A stretch of DNA of 43,716 bases from Alphaproteobacteria bacterium (GTDB lineage Bacteria; Pseudomonadota; Alphaproteobacteria; Bin95). Both the position numbers and the translations under genes were made by a program. The stretch's first letter is position 1; each line of letters opens with the position of its first letter. Below, piece by piece: positions 36,576 to 43,716 of the stretch. The DNA lies in NCBI GenBank assembly GCA_022826185.1, contig JAJDVH010000027.1, forward strand, positions 1 to 43,716, written 5' to 3'. A model generated the notes under the pieces. That model was not told the origin of the DNA. It was given only the letters and a program-made list of their open reading frames with translations, and did not search any database.

Positions 36576-38593
36576 GGGCGCGCCTCCTTTCGCAGGACCG
36601 CATTGCCGTGCCCGTCGCGGGCCGCGGTCCAGCCCGGCGGCACGTAGATCGTCGCGCTGCCATCGTCGATCAGCAGCGGCCCGCGGGCGGCGTCCGGGCC
36701 GAGGTCCGCGCGGGTGAGCAGCCCGGCTTCGAGCGCCTCGCCGCGTTCGGTGAGCCGCGCGCTGCCGCGCCGGGCGGTCCCGTCCGCCTGCGGGGCGCCG
36801 ATTGCCGGCATCGGCGGCGGCGGCGCGCTGACGCCCACCCGGAACGACACGATTTCGACCGGGTCGCCGTGCGGTTTCGCGAACTCGAATATGCGCCGGT
36901 GCGCCTCGGCGAACAGCGCGACCAGGTCCTCCGCGCCGAGCCGTTCGAGGTCCAGGCCGGAGAGCGGCACCGGGACCTCGAAGGCCTGGCCCAGATAGCG
37001 CATGTCCAGCACCCGGTCGAAGTCGGCCCCGGTCTCGACTCCCAGCCCGGCGAGATAGTCGCGCGCCTCCGCCTGCAAGGCTTCGACGGTCGCGCGGATG
37101 TCGGCCATGCCGGCCTCCCTGACCGCGAGCCGCCGGGTCCGGGCCCGGTAATGGACATGGTCGGACAGCAGCAGGCCGGACGCGGACAGCACGCCCGCAT
37201 CGGGCGGCACGACAACGGTCCCGATGGCGAGGTCCTCCGCCACCCGCGCCGCGTGCAGCGGGCCTGCGCCGCCGAAGGGCGCCAGCACATAGTCGCGCGG
37301 GTCGCGCCCGCGTTCGGTGGAGACCCGCTGGATGGCGCGCACGATGCTCATCTCGGCGAGGCGGACCACATTGTCGGCGATTTCCTCGACCGTGACGGCG
37401 AATCGTTCCGCCAGCGGCGCGCATACCCGCCGCGCCGCCTCGCGGTCCACCTCCATGCGGCCGCCGAGAAAGGCGTCGGGCCGGAGCGTGCCGCGGACAA
37501 GGTGCGCATCCGTCACCGTCGGCCGGTCGCCGCCGCGCCCGTAGCAGGCCGGCCCCGGCATCGCCCCGGCCGAGTGCGGGCCGGCCCTCAGCAGCCCGCC
37601 ATCGTCCACCCAGGCGATCGAGCCGCCGCCGGCGCCCACCGTGACGATGTCGATGACCGGCGTCTTCACCGGCAGGCCGTCGATCCGCGTCATCGACGCC
37701 AGTTCCGGGCGCCCGTCGGCAATCAGCGCGACATCGGTGCTGGTGCCGCCCATGTCGAGCGTAATCAGGTTGCGGTAGCCGGCGCCGGCAACGCTGCGCA
37801 CTGCGCCGACCACGCCGGCCGCGGGGCCCGAGAACAGCGCCGAGATGGCGTTGCGCGCCATCGCCTCGGCCGGCATCCGCCCGCCATTGGACTGCATGAT
37901 GGAGAACCGCCCGGCGAACCCGCGCCCGGCCAGCGCGGCGGAAAACCGGCCGACATAGCCCGCCATCACCGGCTGCACATAGGCCGCGAGCGCCGTGGTC
38001 GAGGCGCGCTCATATTCCCGGAATTCCCGCGTCACATCGCTCGAGCAGGTCACCGGCAGCGCCGGGGCCAGCTCGCGAACGATCGACGCGACCGCGCGTT
38101 CGTGCTCCGGATTGGCGTAGGCATGGAGGAAGCAGACGGCCGCCGCCTCGTAATGCCCGTCCGCCAGCGCGCGCCGGACAAGCTCCGCGACCGCAGCGCG
38201 GTCCGGGACCCTGATCGCCGCGCCGTCGGCCGCCATGCGCTCGTCGATCTCGATGACATCGCGCCGCGCCACGACCGGCTCCGGCTTGCGGTAGCGGAGG
38301 TCGTAGATCGCGTCCTTGTCGTGGCGCTGGAGCAGCAGCAGGTCGCGCGTGCCCCTGGTGACGAACAGGCAGACCGCCGCGCCCTTGCGTTCCAGCACGG
38401 CGTTGGTCGCCACGGTCGAGCCGTGGACGAGCTCCTCGATCCCGGCCGGGTCCAGGCCGGCGGCGTCGATGGCGTTCATGGCGCCGAGATCGGGGCTGGC
38501 CGGCGTGCTCGGCACCTTCGCCGTGCGCAGCGACTCCCCGTCCACCGCCACCAGGTCGGTGAAGGTTCCCCCGACTTCAATGCCCACGCGCAT
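36572..38593 (-). CDS. hyuA: Hydantoinase/oxoprolinase subunit A (second copy)
   Basis: This 673-residue ATP-binding HyuA has GIEVGGTFTDLVAV near the start, HGSTVATNAVLERKGA, SGPAAGVVGAV, ITLDMGGTSTDVALI, VGAGGGSIAWVD and FGGAGPLHAARVAEDL. Unlike the copy at 3033 it is a free-standing protein of normal length. ATG 38593 is used because GIEVGG must lie close to the N-terminus. It is divergent from the molybdenum hydroxylase genes across 67 bp, which contain a palindrome. Confidence 0.92.
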   Translation of the reverse strand: MRVGIEVGGTFTDLVAVDGESLRTAKVPSTPASPDLGAMNAIDAAGLDPAGIEELVHGSTVATNAVLERKGAAVCLFVTRGTRDLLLLQRHDKDAIYDLRYRKPEPVVARRDVIEIDERMAADGAAIRVPDRAAVAELVRRALADGHYEAAAVCFLHAYANPEHERAVASIVRELAPALPVTCSSDVTREFREYERASTTALAAYVQPVMAGYVGRFSAALAGRGFAGRFSIMQSNGGRMPAEAMARNAISALFSGPAAGVVGAVRSVAGAGYRNLITLDMGGTSTDVALIADGRPELASMTRIDGLPVKTPVIDIVTVGAGGGSIAWVDDGGLLRAGPHSAGAMPGPACYGRGGDRPTVTDAHLVRGTLRPDAFLGGRMEVDREAARRVCAPLAERFAVTVEEIADNVVRLAEMSIVRAIQRVSTERGRDPRDYVLAPFGGAGPLHAARVAEDLAIGTVVVPPDAGVLSASGLLLSDHVHYRARTRRLAVREAGMADIRATVEALQAEARDYLAGLGVETGADFDRVLDMRYLGQAFEVPVPLSGLDLERLGAEDLVALFAEAHRRIFEFAKPHGDPVEIVSFRVGVSAPPPPMPAIGAPQADGTARRGSARLTERGEALEAGLLTRADLGPDAARGPLLIDDGSATIYVPPGWTAARDGHGNAVLRKEARP

Positions 38594-38629
38594 GCCTGCT
38601 CCCGGTCTCCGGCGCCCGCTGCTAAAGTG

Positions 38630-38649
38630 CATTCGCGAACGCGGGAATG
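38630..38649. promoter_or_regulatory. Candidate operator palindrome between hyuA and Mo-hydroxylase genes
   Basis: CATTCGCGAACGCGGGAATG is an imperfect 20-bp inverted repeat (seven of the eight outermost pairs match) in the middle of the 67-bp divergent gap. A single regulator bound here could control both sides of the catabolic module. No regulator gene is in the window. Confidence 0.3.
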
Positions 38650-38660
38650 GAAGACAGGGA

Positions 38661-39521
38661 GTGAAGGCGCCGCGCTTCTCCTACGTCCGGCCGGAAAGCC
38701 TCGGGAGCGCCCTGGAGCTTCTCGCGGAGCATGGCGACGAGGCCCGCATCCTCGCCGGCGTCCAGAGCCTGATGCCGACCCTGAACATGCGCCTGTCCGA
38801 GCCGCGCCTGCTGATCGACATCAACCGCATCGACGCGCTGAAGGGCATTTCGTTCGAGGACGGGACGGTGAGGATCGGCGCGCTCGCCCGCCATGCCGAG
38901 CTGCTGGCCTCGCCCCTCGTTGCTGAGCACCTGCCCCTGATCGCGGCCGCCATGCCGCATGTCGCCCATGTCGCGGTGCGCAACCGGGGCACGTTCGGCG
39001 GCAGCATCGCGCTCGCCGACCCCGCCGCCGAACTGCCGGCCTGCGCGGTCGCGCTCGACGCCACCTTCGTGCTGGCGAGCCTGCGCGGGCGGCGCACGGT
39101 GCCGGCGCGGTCCTTCTTCCACGGGCTTTACGAGACGGCGCTCGCCGAGGACGAGCTTCTGGTCGAGGCCCGCATCCCGGCCCTCGCCGCCGGCTACCGC
39201 TCGTCCTTCCTGGAGTTCGCCCGGCGCCACGGCGACTTCGCGCTGGCGGGCGTGTGCTGCCACGCCCATGTCGACGGCGCCGTGCTGAGCGACGTCCGCC
39301 TGGCCTGTTTCGGCAGCGAGGACCGGCCGCTGTTCGCCGGGGCCGCCTCGGCCGCGGCCGAAGGCAGGGCATGGTCCGGCGATGTGAAGCAGGCGGTGAA
39401 GGCCGCGCTTGGCGGCGATCTCGACCCGATCGGAAGTTTCCATGCCTCGGCGGCAACCCGCCTGCACCTTGCGCAGGTGCTGACCGGGCGCGCGCTCGAC
39501 CGCATGGTCCGGGCGGGCTGA
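38661..39521 (+). CDS. Molybdenum hydroxylase FAD-binding subunit (CoxM/XdhB type)
   Basis: A 286-residue FAD subunit of the xanthine dehydrogenase/CO dehydrogenase medium-chain family. FAD-binding segments are ILAGVQSLMPTLNMRL (about 29-44) and VRNRGTFGGSIALADPAAELPA, and FLEFARRHGDFALAGVCC lies near the C-terminal domain. It passes electrons from the 2Fe-2S centres to an acceptor. GTG 38661 is the start that gives FSYVRPESLGSALELL at the expected distance. It is the first gene of an M-S-L operon. Confidence 0.92.
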   Translation: MKAPRFSYVRPESLGSALELLAEHGDEARILAGVQSLMPTLNMRLSEPRLLIDINRIDALKGISFEDGTVRIGALARHAELLASPLVAEHLPLIAAAMPHVAHVAVRNRGTFGGSIALADPAAELPACAVALDATFVLASLRGRRTVPARSFFHGLYETALAEDELLVEARIPALAAGYRSSFLEFARRHGDFALAGVCCHAHVDGAVLSDVRLACFGSEDRPLFAGAASAAAEGRAWSGDVKQAVKAALGGDLDPIGSFHASAATRLHLAQVLTGRALDRMVRAG

Positions 39522-39533
39522 GGGAGCGGGGCG

Positions 39534-40013
39534 ATGCAGGAGTTCGCCGACATTGCGCTCACCGTCAACGGCGACGCGGTTGCGAGGCGCGTCGAGACGC
39601 GCCAGCACCTGGTGGACTTCCTGCGCATCGAGCTTGGCCTCACCGGCTCCCATCTCGGCTGCGAGCACGGCGTCTGCGGGGCCTGCACGGTCCGCGTGGA
39701 CGGCGCCGTCGTGCGCGGCTGCCTGATGCTTGCGGTCCAGGCCGACGGGGCCGATGTCTGGACGGTAGAGGGCCTGTCGGACACGGGCGAGATCGCCGAC
39801 CTCCAGCAGGCCTTCATCGAGCGCAACGCGCTCCAGTGCGGCTACTGCACGCCGGGCATGCTGCTGACCGCGGCGGAGATGCTGGAGGCCGGCCGCCGGA
39901 TGACCCGCGCCGAGATCCGCGCGTTCCTTTCGGGCAATTTCTGCCGCTGCACCGGCTACCACGCCATCGTCGACGCCATCGAAACGGCGATGCAGGGGCG
40001 CTTCGGTGGCTGA
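39534..40013 (+). CDS. Molybdenum hydroxylase 2Fe-2S subunit (CoxS type)
   Basis: This 159-residue small subunit has the plant-ferredoxin-type cluster cysteines in GCEHGVCGACTVRVDG plus a downstream Cys (RGCLML), and the second cluster in QCGYCTPGM and FCRCTGYHAIVDA. It connects the molybdenum site to FAD. It starts 12 bp after the FAD subunit and its last codons overlap the large-subunit gene by 8 bases, so the three are tightly coupled. Confidence 0.95.
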   Translation: MQEFADIALTVNGDAVARRVETRQHLVDFLRIELGLTGSHLGCEHGVCGACTVRVDGAVVRGCLMLAVQADGADVWTVEGLSDTGEIADLQQAFIERNALQCGYCTPGMLLTAAEMLEAGRRMTRAEIRAFLSGNFCRCTGYHAIVDAIETAMQGRFGG

Positions 40014-42366
40014 TCCTTCGCCTTCCGTCGGGCGGCCCCTGCCGCGCAGCGCCGCGCGGCGGCTCGCCTTCGGGCGCGGCAGATATGCCGACGACCTCCG
40101 CTTTCCGGGCCTGCTCCACCTCGCCTTCGTCAGAAGCCCCCACGCGCACGCCCGTATCGTGAGGATCGACCCCGCGCCGGCGATTGCCGCCGTGCCGAAC
40201 GCGCGGGTGTTCACCGGCGCGGACATCGCCCGGGTCTGCGGCCCCTGGCAGGCAAGCGTCGACAACCTGCCGACGCTGGTGTCGCCGCCGCAGCACATCG
40301 TCGCGGTGGACCGCGCCGCCTGGCAGGGCGAGCCCGTCGCCGCCGTCGTGGCCGCCAGCCGCGCCGAAGCCGAGGATGCGGCGGCGGAGGTGGTCGTCGA
40401 GTGGGAGCCGCTGCCGGCCGCCGCCATTCGCGACCGCACGCTCGACGCGGACGCCGCGCCGGCCCATCCGGAACTCGGCGGCAATCTGAGCTATGCGACC
40501 CTGATCCGGGCGGGCGATCCGGACGCCGCGCTCGCCGAAGCGGCGCACACGGTGGAGGGCCGTTTCTCCTTCGCGCGCCACACGGGCGTGCCGCTCGAAC
40601 CGAGGGCCGTGATCGCCGACTACGATCCGGGCGAGGGCACGCTCACCGTCCACGGCAGCCACCAGGCGCCGTGGCACCAGCAGGATACGCTGTCGCGCCA
40701 TCTGGGCATCCCCGAGCACCTCGTCCGGGTCGTGACCCCCGACATAGGCGGCGGGTTCGGCATCAAGCTGCACATCTATGGCGAGGAGATCGCGGTCTCC
40801 GCCGTCAGCAGGCTCCTCGGCCGGCCGGTCAAGTATGTGGCCGACCGCATGGAATCCTTCGTCAGCGACGTGCAGGCCCGCGACCAGTCGGTGAGCGCGC
40901 GCATGGGCGTGGACGAAGACGGCGGCATCCGGGGCCTTGCCGTGGACGCGCTCTCCTCCTTCGGCGCCTACGCCGCCTACGGGCGCCCGCCGGTCAATGA
41001 AGGCATGATGACGATCATGATGACGGGCGGGCCCTACGCCAACGGGCATTATGAGGGCCGGCTCCGCATCGCCTTCCAGAACAAGCCGCCCTCGGGCATG
41101 TACCGCGCGGTCGGCCAGCCTATCGCCTGCGCGGTCACCGAGCAGCTTGTCGACTGGGCGGCCGATGCCGCCGGCATCGACCCGGTGGACATGCGGCGGC
41201 GCAACTACTGGACCGACGAGGCCTGTCCGCTCACGACCCCGGGCGGAATCGGGATCCGCCGGCTGAGCCTCGGCCGCTGCCTCGACAGGCTGGTCGCGAT
41301 GATGGATTACGGTGCGCTCCGCGCCGAGCAGGCCGCGCTGCGCCGAAACGGGGTCCATCGCGGCATCGGGGTCGCCACCTTCCTCGAAATGACCTCCATC
41401 GGCCCGGAGCGCTACGGCCCCGCCGGCGCGCATGTCAGCACCCAGGACGGCGCGACGGTGCGCCTCGAACCCTCGGGCGCGGTGCGCTGCGTCACCTCGG
41501 TCGTCGAGATCGGGCAGGGCACGCATGCCGCGCTCGCCCAGATCGTCGCGGACTGCCTCGGCACCGCGCCGCAGCATGTCGCCGTGGTGGGCGGGGATAC
41601 CGCGCTCACTCCCTATGGCGGCGGCGCCTGGGCCTCGCGCGGGTTGACCATCGGCGGCGAGGCCGCATGGCGGGCGGCGCAGGGCCTCAGGCAGAATATC
41701 CTCGAACTCGCGGGGTCGATCCTCCAGGCCGATCCGGCCGGGCTCGACCTCGCGGGCGGCGCGGTCTGCGACCGTGCAACGCGGGAGGCCCGGATAACCC
41801 TCGCCGAGATCGGCCGTATCGGCCATTTCCGCCACGATACGCTGCCGCCGGGGGTGCAGCCGGAGCTCGCCGTCACCCGGCACTATGTTCCCGACGCCGT
41901 GCCCTTCGCGCTCGCCAACGGGGTGCAGGGCTCGTCGCTGGAGGTCGACACGGAGACGGGCGAGGTGCGCCTGCTCGACCATTGGGTCGTCGAGGATTGC
42001 GGACGCATCGTCAACCCGCTGCTGGTCGAGGAGCAGATCAGGGGCGGCGTCGTCCAGGGCATCGGCGGGGCGTTGTTCGAGGAATGCTGTTACGACGGGG
42101 AAGGCCAGATGCTGAACGCGAGCTTCGCCGACTATCTGGTTCCGATGGCGGCGGAAATGCCCGACATCCATGTCGGCCATGTCGAGACGCCGCTGGAAGG
42201 CACCGCGCTCGGTGCCAAGGGCGCGGGCGAGGCGGGAACGGTCGGCGCGCCCGCCGCCGTCCTGCTGGCGGTGAACGACGCCATCAGGCCGCTGGGCGCG
42301 CAGGTCAGCAGCCTTCCGGTCACGCCCGAATCCGTTCTGACGGCCATCGCCGCCGCGCGGGCCTGA
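40006..42366 (+). CDS. Molybdenum hydroxylase large subunit (xanthine dehydrogenase family)
   Basis: A 786-residue molybdopterin-binding subunit. It has the aldehyde oxidase a/b hammerhead domain (about 15-130) and the two-part molybdopterin domain, with GGGFGIKLHIYGEE, SGMYRAVGQP, GQGTHAALAQI and the catalytic Glu in KGAGEAGTVGAP (near 745). The active-site loop lacks the Cys of CO dehydrogenase (AYRCSFR), so it is not a CO dehydrogenase; it hydroxylates a carbon next to nitrogen in a heterocycle or an aldehyde. GTG 40006 starts within the previous gene. The module suggests an N-heterocycle substrate. Confidence 0.93.
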   Translation: MADPSPSVGRPLPRSAARRLAFGRGRYADDLRFPGLLHLAFVRSPHAHARIVRIDPAPAIAAVPNARVFTGADIARVCGPWQASVDNLPTLVSPPQHIVAVDRAAWQGEPVAAVVAASRAEAEDAAAEVVVEWEPLPAAAIRDRTLDADAAPAHPELGGNLSYATLIRAGDPDAALAEAAHTVEGRFSFARHTGVPLEPRAVIADYDPGEGTLTVHGSHQAPWHQQDTLSRHLGIPEHLVRVVTPDIGGGFGIKLHIYGEEIAVSAVSRLLGRPVKYVADRMESFVSDVQARDQSVSARMGVDEDGGIRGLAVDALSSFGAYAAYGRPPVNEGMMTIMMTGGPYANGHYEGRLRIAFQNKPPSGMYRAVGQPIACAVTEQLVDWAADAAGIDPVDMRRRNYWTDEACPLTTPGGIGIRRLSLGRCLDRLVAMMDYGALRAEQAALRRNGVHRGIGVATFLEMTSIGPERYGPAGAHVSTQDGATVRLEPSGAVRCVTSVVEIGQGTHAALAQIVADCLGTAPQHVAVVGGDTALTPYGGGAWASRGLTIGGEAAWRAAQGLRQNILELAGSILQADPAGLDLAGGAVCDRATREARITLAEIGRIGHFRHDTLPPGVQPELAVTRHYVPDAVPFALANGVQGSSLEVDTETGEVRLLDHWVVEDCGRIVNPLLVEEQIRGGVVQGIGGALFEECCYDGEGQMLNASFADYLVPMAAEMPDIHVGHVETPLEGTALGAKGAGEAGTVGAPAAVLLAVNDAIRPLGAQVSSLPVTPESVLTAIAAARA

Positions 42367-42386
42367 CGGGGCGGCGGGAAACTCCG

Positions 42387-43382
42387 ATGGTGGAAGCCCG
42401 GAGGTCCGTTCGCTACCTGTCCGGCGCCGACCTCGACAGGCTCGGCCTCGGCATGGGCGAGCTTGTGGACATTCTGGAAGAGGCGTTCCGGGCGAAGGCG
42501 GCAGGCGAGGTGACGATGCCGCCCAAGATCTTCTTCCACCGCGGCGGCCCGCGCTTCTACAGCTCGATGGTCTGCGCAAGCCCGGCGCTCGGCTATGCCG
42601 GCTGCAAGTGGCAAAGCGGCGATCCGGCCAATCCGGCCATCGGCCTCCCCTACATACAGGGCCTCTATATCCTGACCGAGGACGCCACGGGCCGGATGTG
42701 CGCCGTCATGGATGCGGAGTGGATCACCGGGAAGCGTACCGCCGCCGCGTCGGGGCTGGTCATCCGGCACCTGGCGAAGGCGGGCGGCCGCACCCTCGGC
42801 ATCCTGGGCTGCGGGGTGCAGGCGCGCGCGCATCTGGAGGCGGTCCATGCCGTCCGGCCCCGGTTCGACGAATGCCTCTGCTACGACATCGTTCCGGAAC
42901 GCCGGGACCGGTTCGTTGCGGAGATGACGGGCAGGTTCGGCTTCGGGTCCGTCCGGGGCCTGAGCGGCCCCGAAGAGGTCGCCCGGAACTCGGACGTGCT
43001 GGTGACGGGCGGGCCGATCGAGAAGGACCGCAAGCCGGTCATCCGCCCCGACTGGATCGGGCCGGGCGCGCTGGTCGTCACCATCGACTATGACAGCTAT
43101 GTCACCGACGAGGCGATCCGGGCGATGGACCTCGTGCTCACCGACGACTTCGGGCAGATCGAGGACGCACGGCTGAATGAGGGGAAGTTTCCCGGAGTGG
43201 CCCGCGTGGATTCGACGCTCGCGGAGCTCGTGGCGCATGGCAAGGGCGCCAGGACCTCCGATGCGCAGCGCATTCTGGCCTTCAATCTCGGCATTGCGCT
43301 TGAGGACCTTGCAACCGCGGTCGCACTCCTGGAGCGGGCCAGGCGGGAGGGCGTCGGGACGATGCTGCCCATACGGGCCTGA
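42387..43382 (+). CDS. Ornithine cyclodeaminase/mu-crystallin family protein
   Basis: A 331-residue protein of the OCD family. It has MPPKIFFHRGG, an ADP-binding GILGCGVQARAHLEAVHAVRP, the Lys/Arg pair in DAEWITGKRTAAAS, and DLVLTDDFGQIEDARLNE. Members are NAD(P)-dependent and act as cyclodeaminases, or as ketimine/1-pyrroline-2-carboxylate or alanine-dehydrogenase-type enzymes. It follows the Mo-hydroxylase large subunit by 20 bp and is probably in the same operon. It may handle an imine formed downstream of ring hydroxylation and opening. Substrate unknown. Confidence 0.88.
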   Translation: MVEARRSVRYLSGADLDRLGLGMGELVDILEEAFRAKAAGEVTMPPKIFFHRGGPRFYSSMVCASPALGYAGCKWQSGDPANPAIGLPYIQGLYILTEDATGRMCAVMDAEWITGKRTAAASGLVIRHLAKAGGRTLGILGCGVQARAHLEAVHAVRPRFDECLCYDIVPERRDRFVAEMTGRFGFGSVRGLSGPEEVARNSDVLVTGGPIEKDRKPVIRPDWIGPGALVVTIDYDSYVTDEAIRAMDLVLTDDFGQIEDARLNEGKFPGVARVDSTLAELVAHGKGARTSDAQRILAFNLGIALEDLATAVALLERARREGVGTMLPIRA

Positions 43383-43484
43383 TCGCCGACCCGGCCATAC
43401 CGGCGAAGTGCGGTCCGGACCTCGTTTCCACCGGCATTCCGTGAAAAAATATCCGGCATTTTCATTTTATGTTCCGATAGGGGC

Positions 43485-43511
43485 TTGACTTTCCCCCATA
43501 TGGTGTAGAAT
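43485..43511 (+). promoter_or_regulatory. Candidate promoter in repeat R2
   Basis: TTGACT (43485-43490) and TAGAAT (43506-43511) with a 15-base spacer. Hexamer positions and spacing equal those of copy R1 although spacer bases have changed, which argues that the hexamers are under selection. Confidence 0.5.
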
Positions 43512-43517
43512 GAAAGT

Positions 43518-43716
43518 AGAGAGAGGGGCGGCTTCCGGGGCCGCCTTTCGGCGTTTCTGCAGAAAGCGACCGGCTGGGGCCGCGAAAAAGACCCCGGCGG
43601 GAACGGACGGGCGAGGTGCGTCCGGCGTCTCGCGCGCGCAATCAGGTGCGCGAACCGCGCCGGCGCCGACACCCGCCCGCGCCCGCGCGCCCCCGCCGCC
43701 GCGATACGCGCGAAAC
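43518..43716 (+). ncRNA. Candidate structured leader RNA or small RNA (copy 2, partial)
   Basis: The same hairpin series as copy 1. The third stem is GCTGGGG/CCCCGGC (43573-43579 with 43592-43598), one pair shorter on both sides than in copy 1. The fourth is CGCGCGC with GTGCGCG around AATCAG (43633-43652), where a G.U replaces a G-C pair. The 3' end, including any downstream ORF, lies beyond the window. Confidence 0.45.

Larger units (their letters stand above)
43431..43716. repeat. Long direct repeat, copy R2
   Basis: Begins CCGGCATTCCGTGAAAAA and repeats 34173-34440 in the same orientation, running off the window. Indels relative to R1 are two extra bases before the first hairpin, one in the loop of the third, and a longer GC-rich tail. 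This fills the gene-free 43383-43716 stretch; the 48 bases before it show nothing further. Confidence 0.85.

Noticed and set aside
36608-38926. A 772-codon open frame on the plus strand
   Set aside because: It is antisense to the second hyuA, whose ATP-binding motifs are intact; the plus-strand product has no recognisable fold.
40006-42366. Aerobic carbon monoxide dehydrogenase large subunit
   Set aside because: The characteristic AYRCSFR loop with its cysteine is missing; MYRAVGQP is found at that position, as in other xanthine-dehydrogenase-family enzymes.

Overview
The window is chromosomal DNA from a GC-rich alphaproteobacterium, most likely Rhodospirillales or a related marine or symbiotic lineage. 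The evidence is the block of a DUF6476-type membrane protein, rluD-type pseudouridine synthase and rpoH; the run lpxC-bamD-recN-ligA; frequent GTG/TTG starts; and dense ATGA/TGATG gene overlaps. No tRNA, rRNA or CRISPR array was seen.

Layout. 1-2.3 kb: a quinone oxidoreductase that loses family resemblance near position 139, a dienelactone hydrolase and an SDR. 2.35-2.97 kb: a FitAB/VapBC-type toxin-antitoxin pair. 3.0-7.7 kb: a hydantoinase/oxoprolinase hyuA-hyuB operon whose hyuA frame is fused to an upstream conserved domain. 7.7-11.4 kb: housekeeping genes (DUF6476, rluD-like, rpoH), a beta-carbonic anhydrase and a DJ-1/PfpI protein. 11.43-13.83 kb: an island, AT-rich over most of its length, with a PIN toxin plus an unfamiliar partner and an overlapping restriction-modification pair. 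13.8-21.3 kb: metabolic genes (VOC dioxygenase-like, 2OG-Fe(II)-type oxygenase, DegP-type protease, enolase-superfamily enzyme, 2-hydroxyacid dehydrogenase, LLM oxidoreductase coupled to a CofC homologue). 21.4-28.3 kb: lpxC-bamD-recN-ligA-dehydratase-infA. 28.3-33.9 kb: HAD hydrolase, exported TPR protein, rpmJ (only 41 residues), a membrane protein, dapE/dapD, an HCCA-isomerase-like DsbA-fold protein and a type II haloacid dehalogenase. 34-43.7 kb: an accessory catabolic module (hyuB/hyuA divergent from a three-subunit molybdenum hydroxylase and an ornithine-cyclodeaminase-family enzyme) bracketed by two near-identical direct repeats.

The most striking unexplained feature is that direct repeat (34173-34440 and 43431-43716). 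Each copy has a promoter-like pair of hexamers followed by a leader of roughly 200 nt or more in which hairpins are kept by paired changes (one stem shortens on both sides; another keeps pairing through G.U) while reading frame is not kept. This points to a structured RNA. In copy 1 the leader ends at a very strong ribosome-binding site in front of a small basic ORF; copy 2 runs off the window before that point. A second repeat family, about 210-230 bp with terminal inverted repeats around TATACCAGCGGTCG and an internal 29-30 bp inverted repeat, occurs at 28335-28540 and 34646-34872, with a lone end at 33995. It looks like a non-autonomous miniature element, and it has rewritten the C-termini of neighbouring genes.
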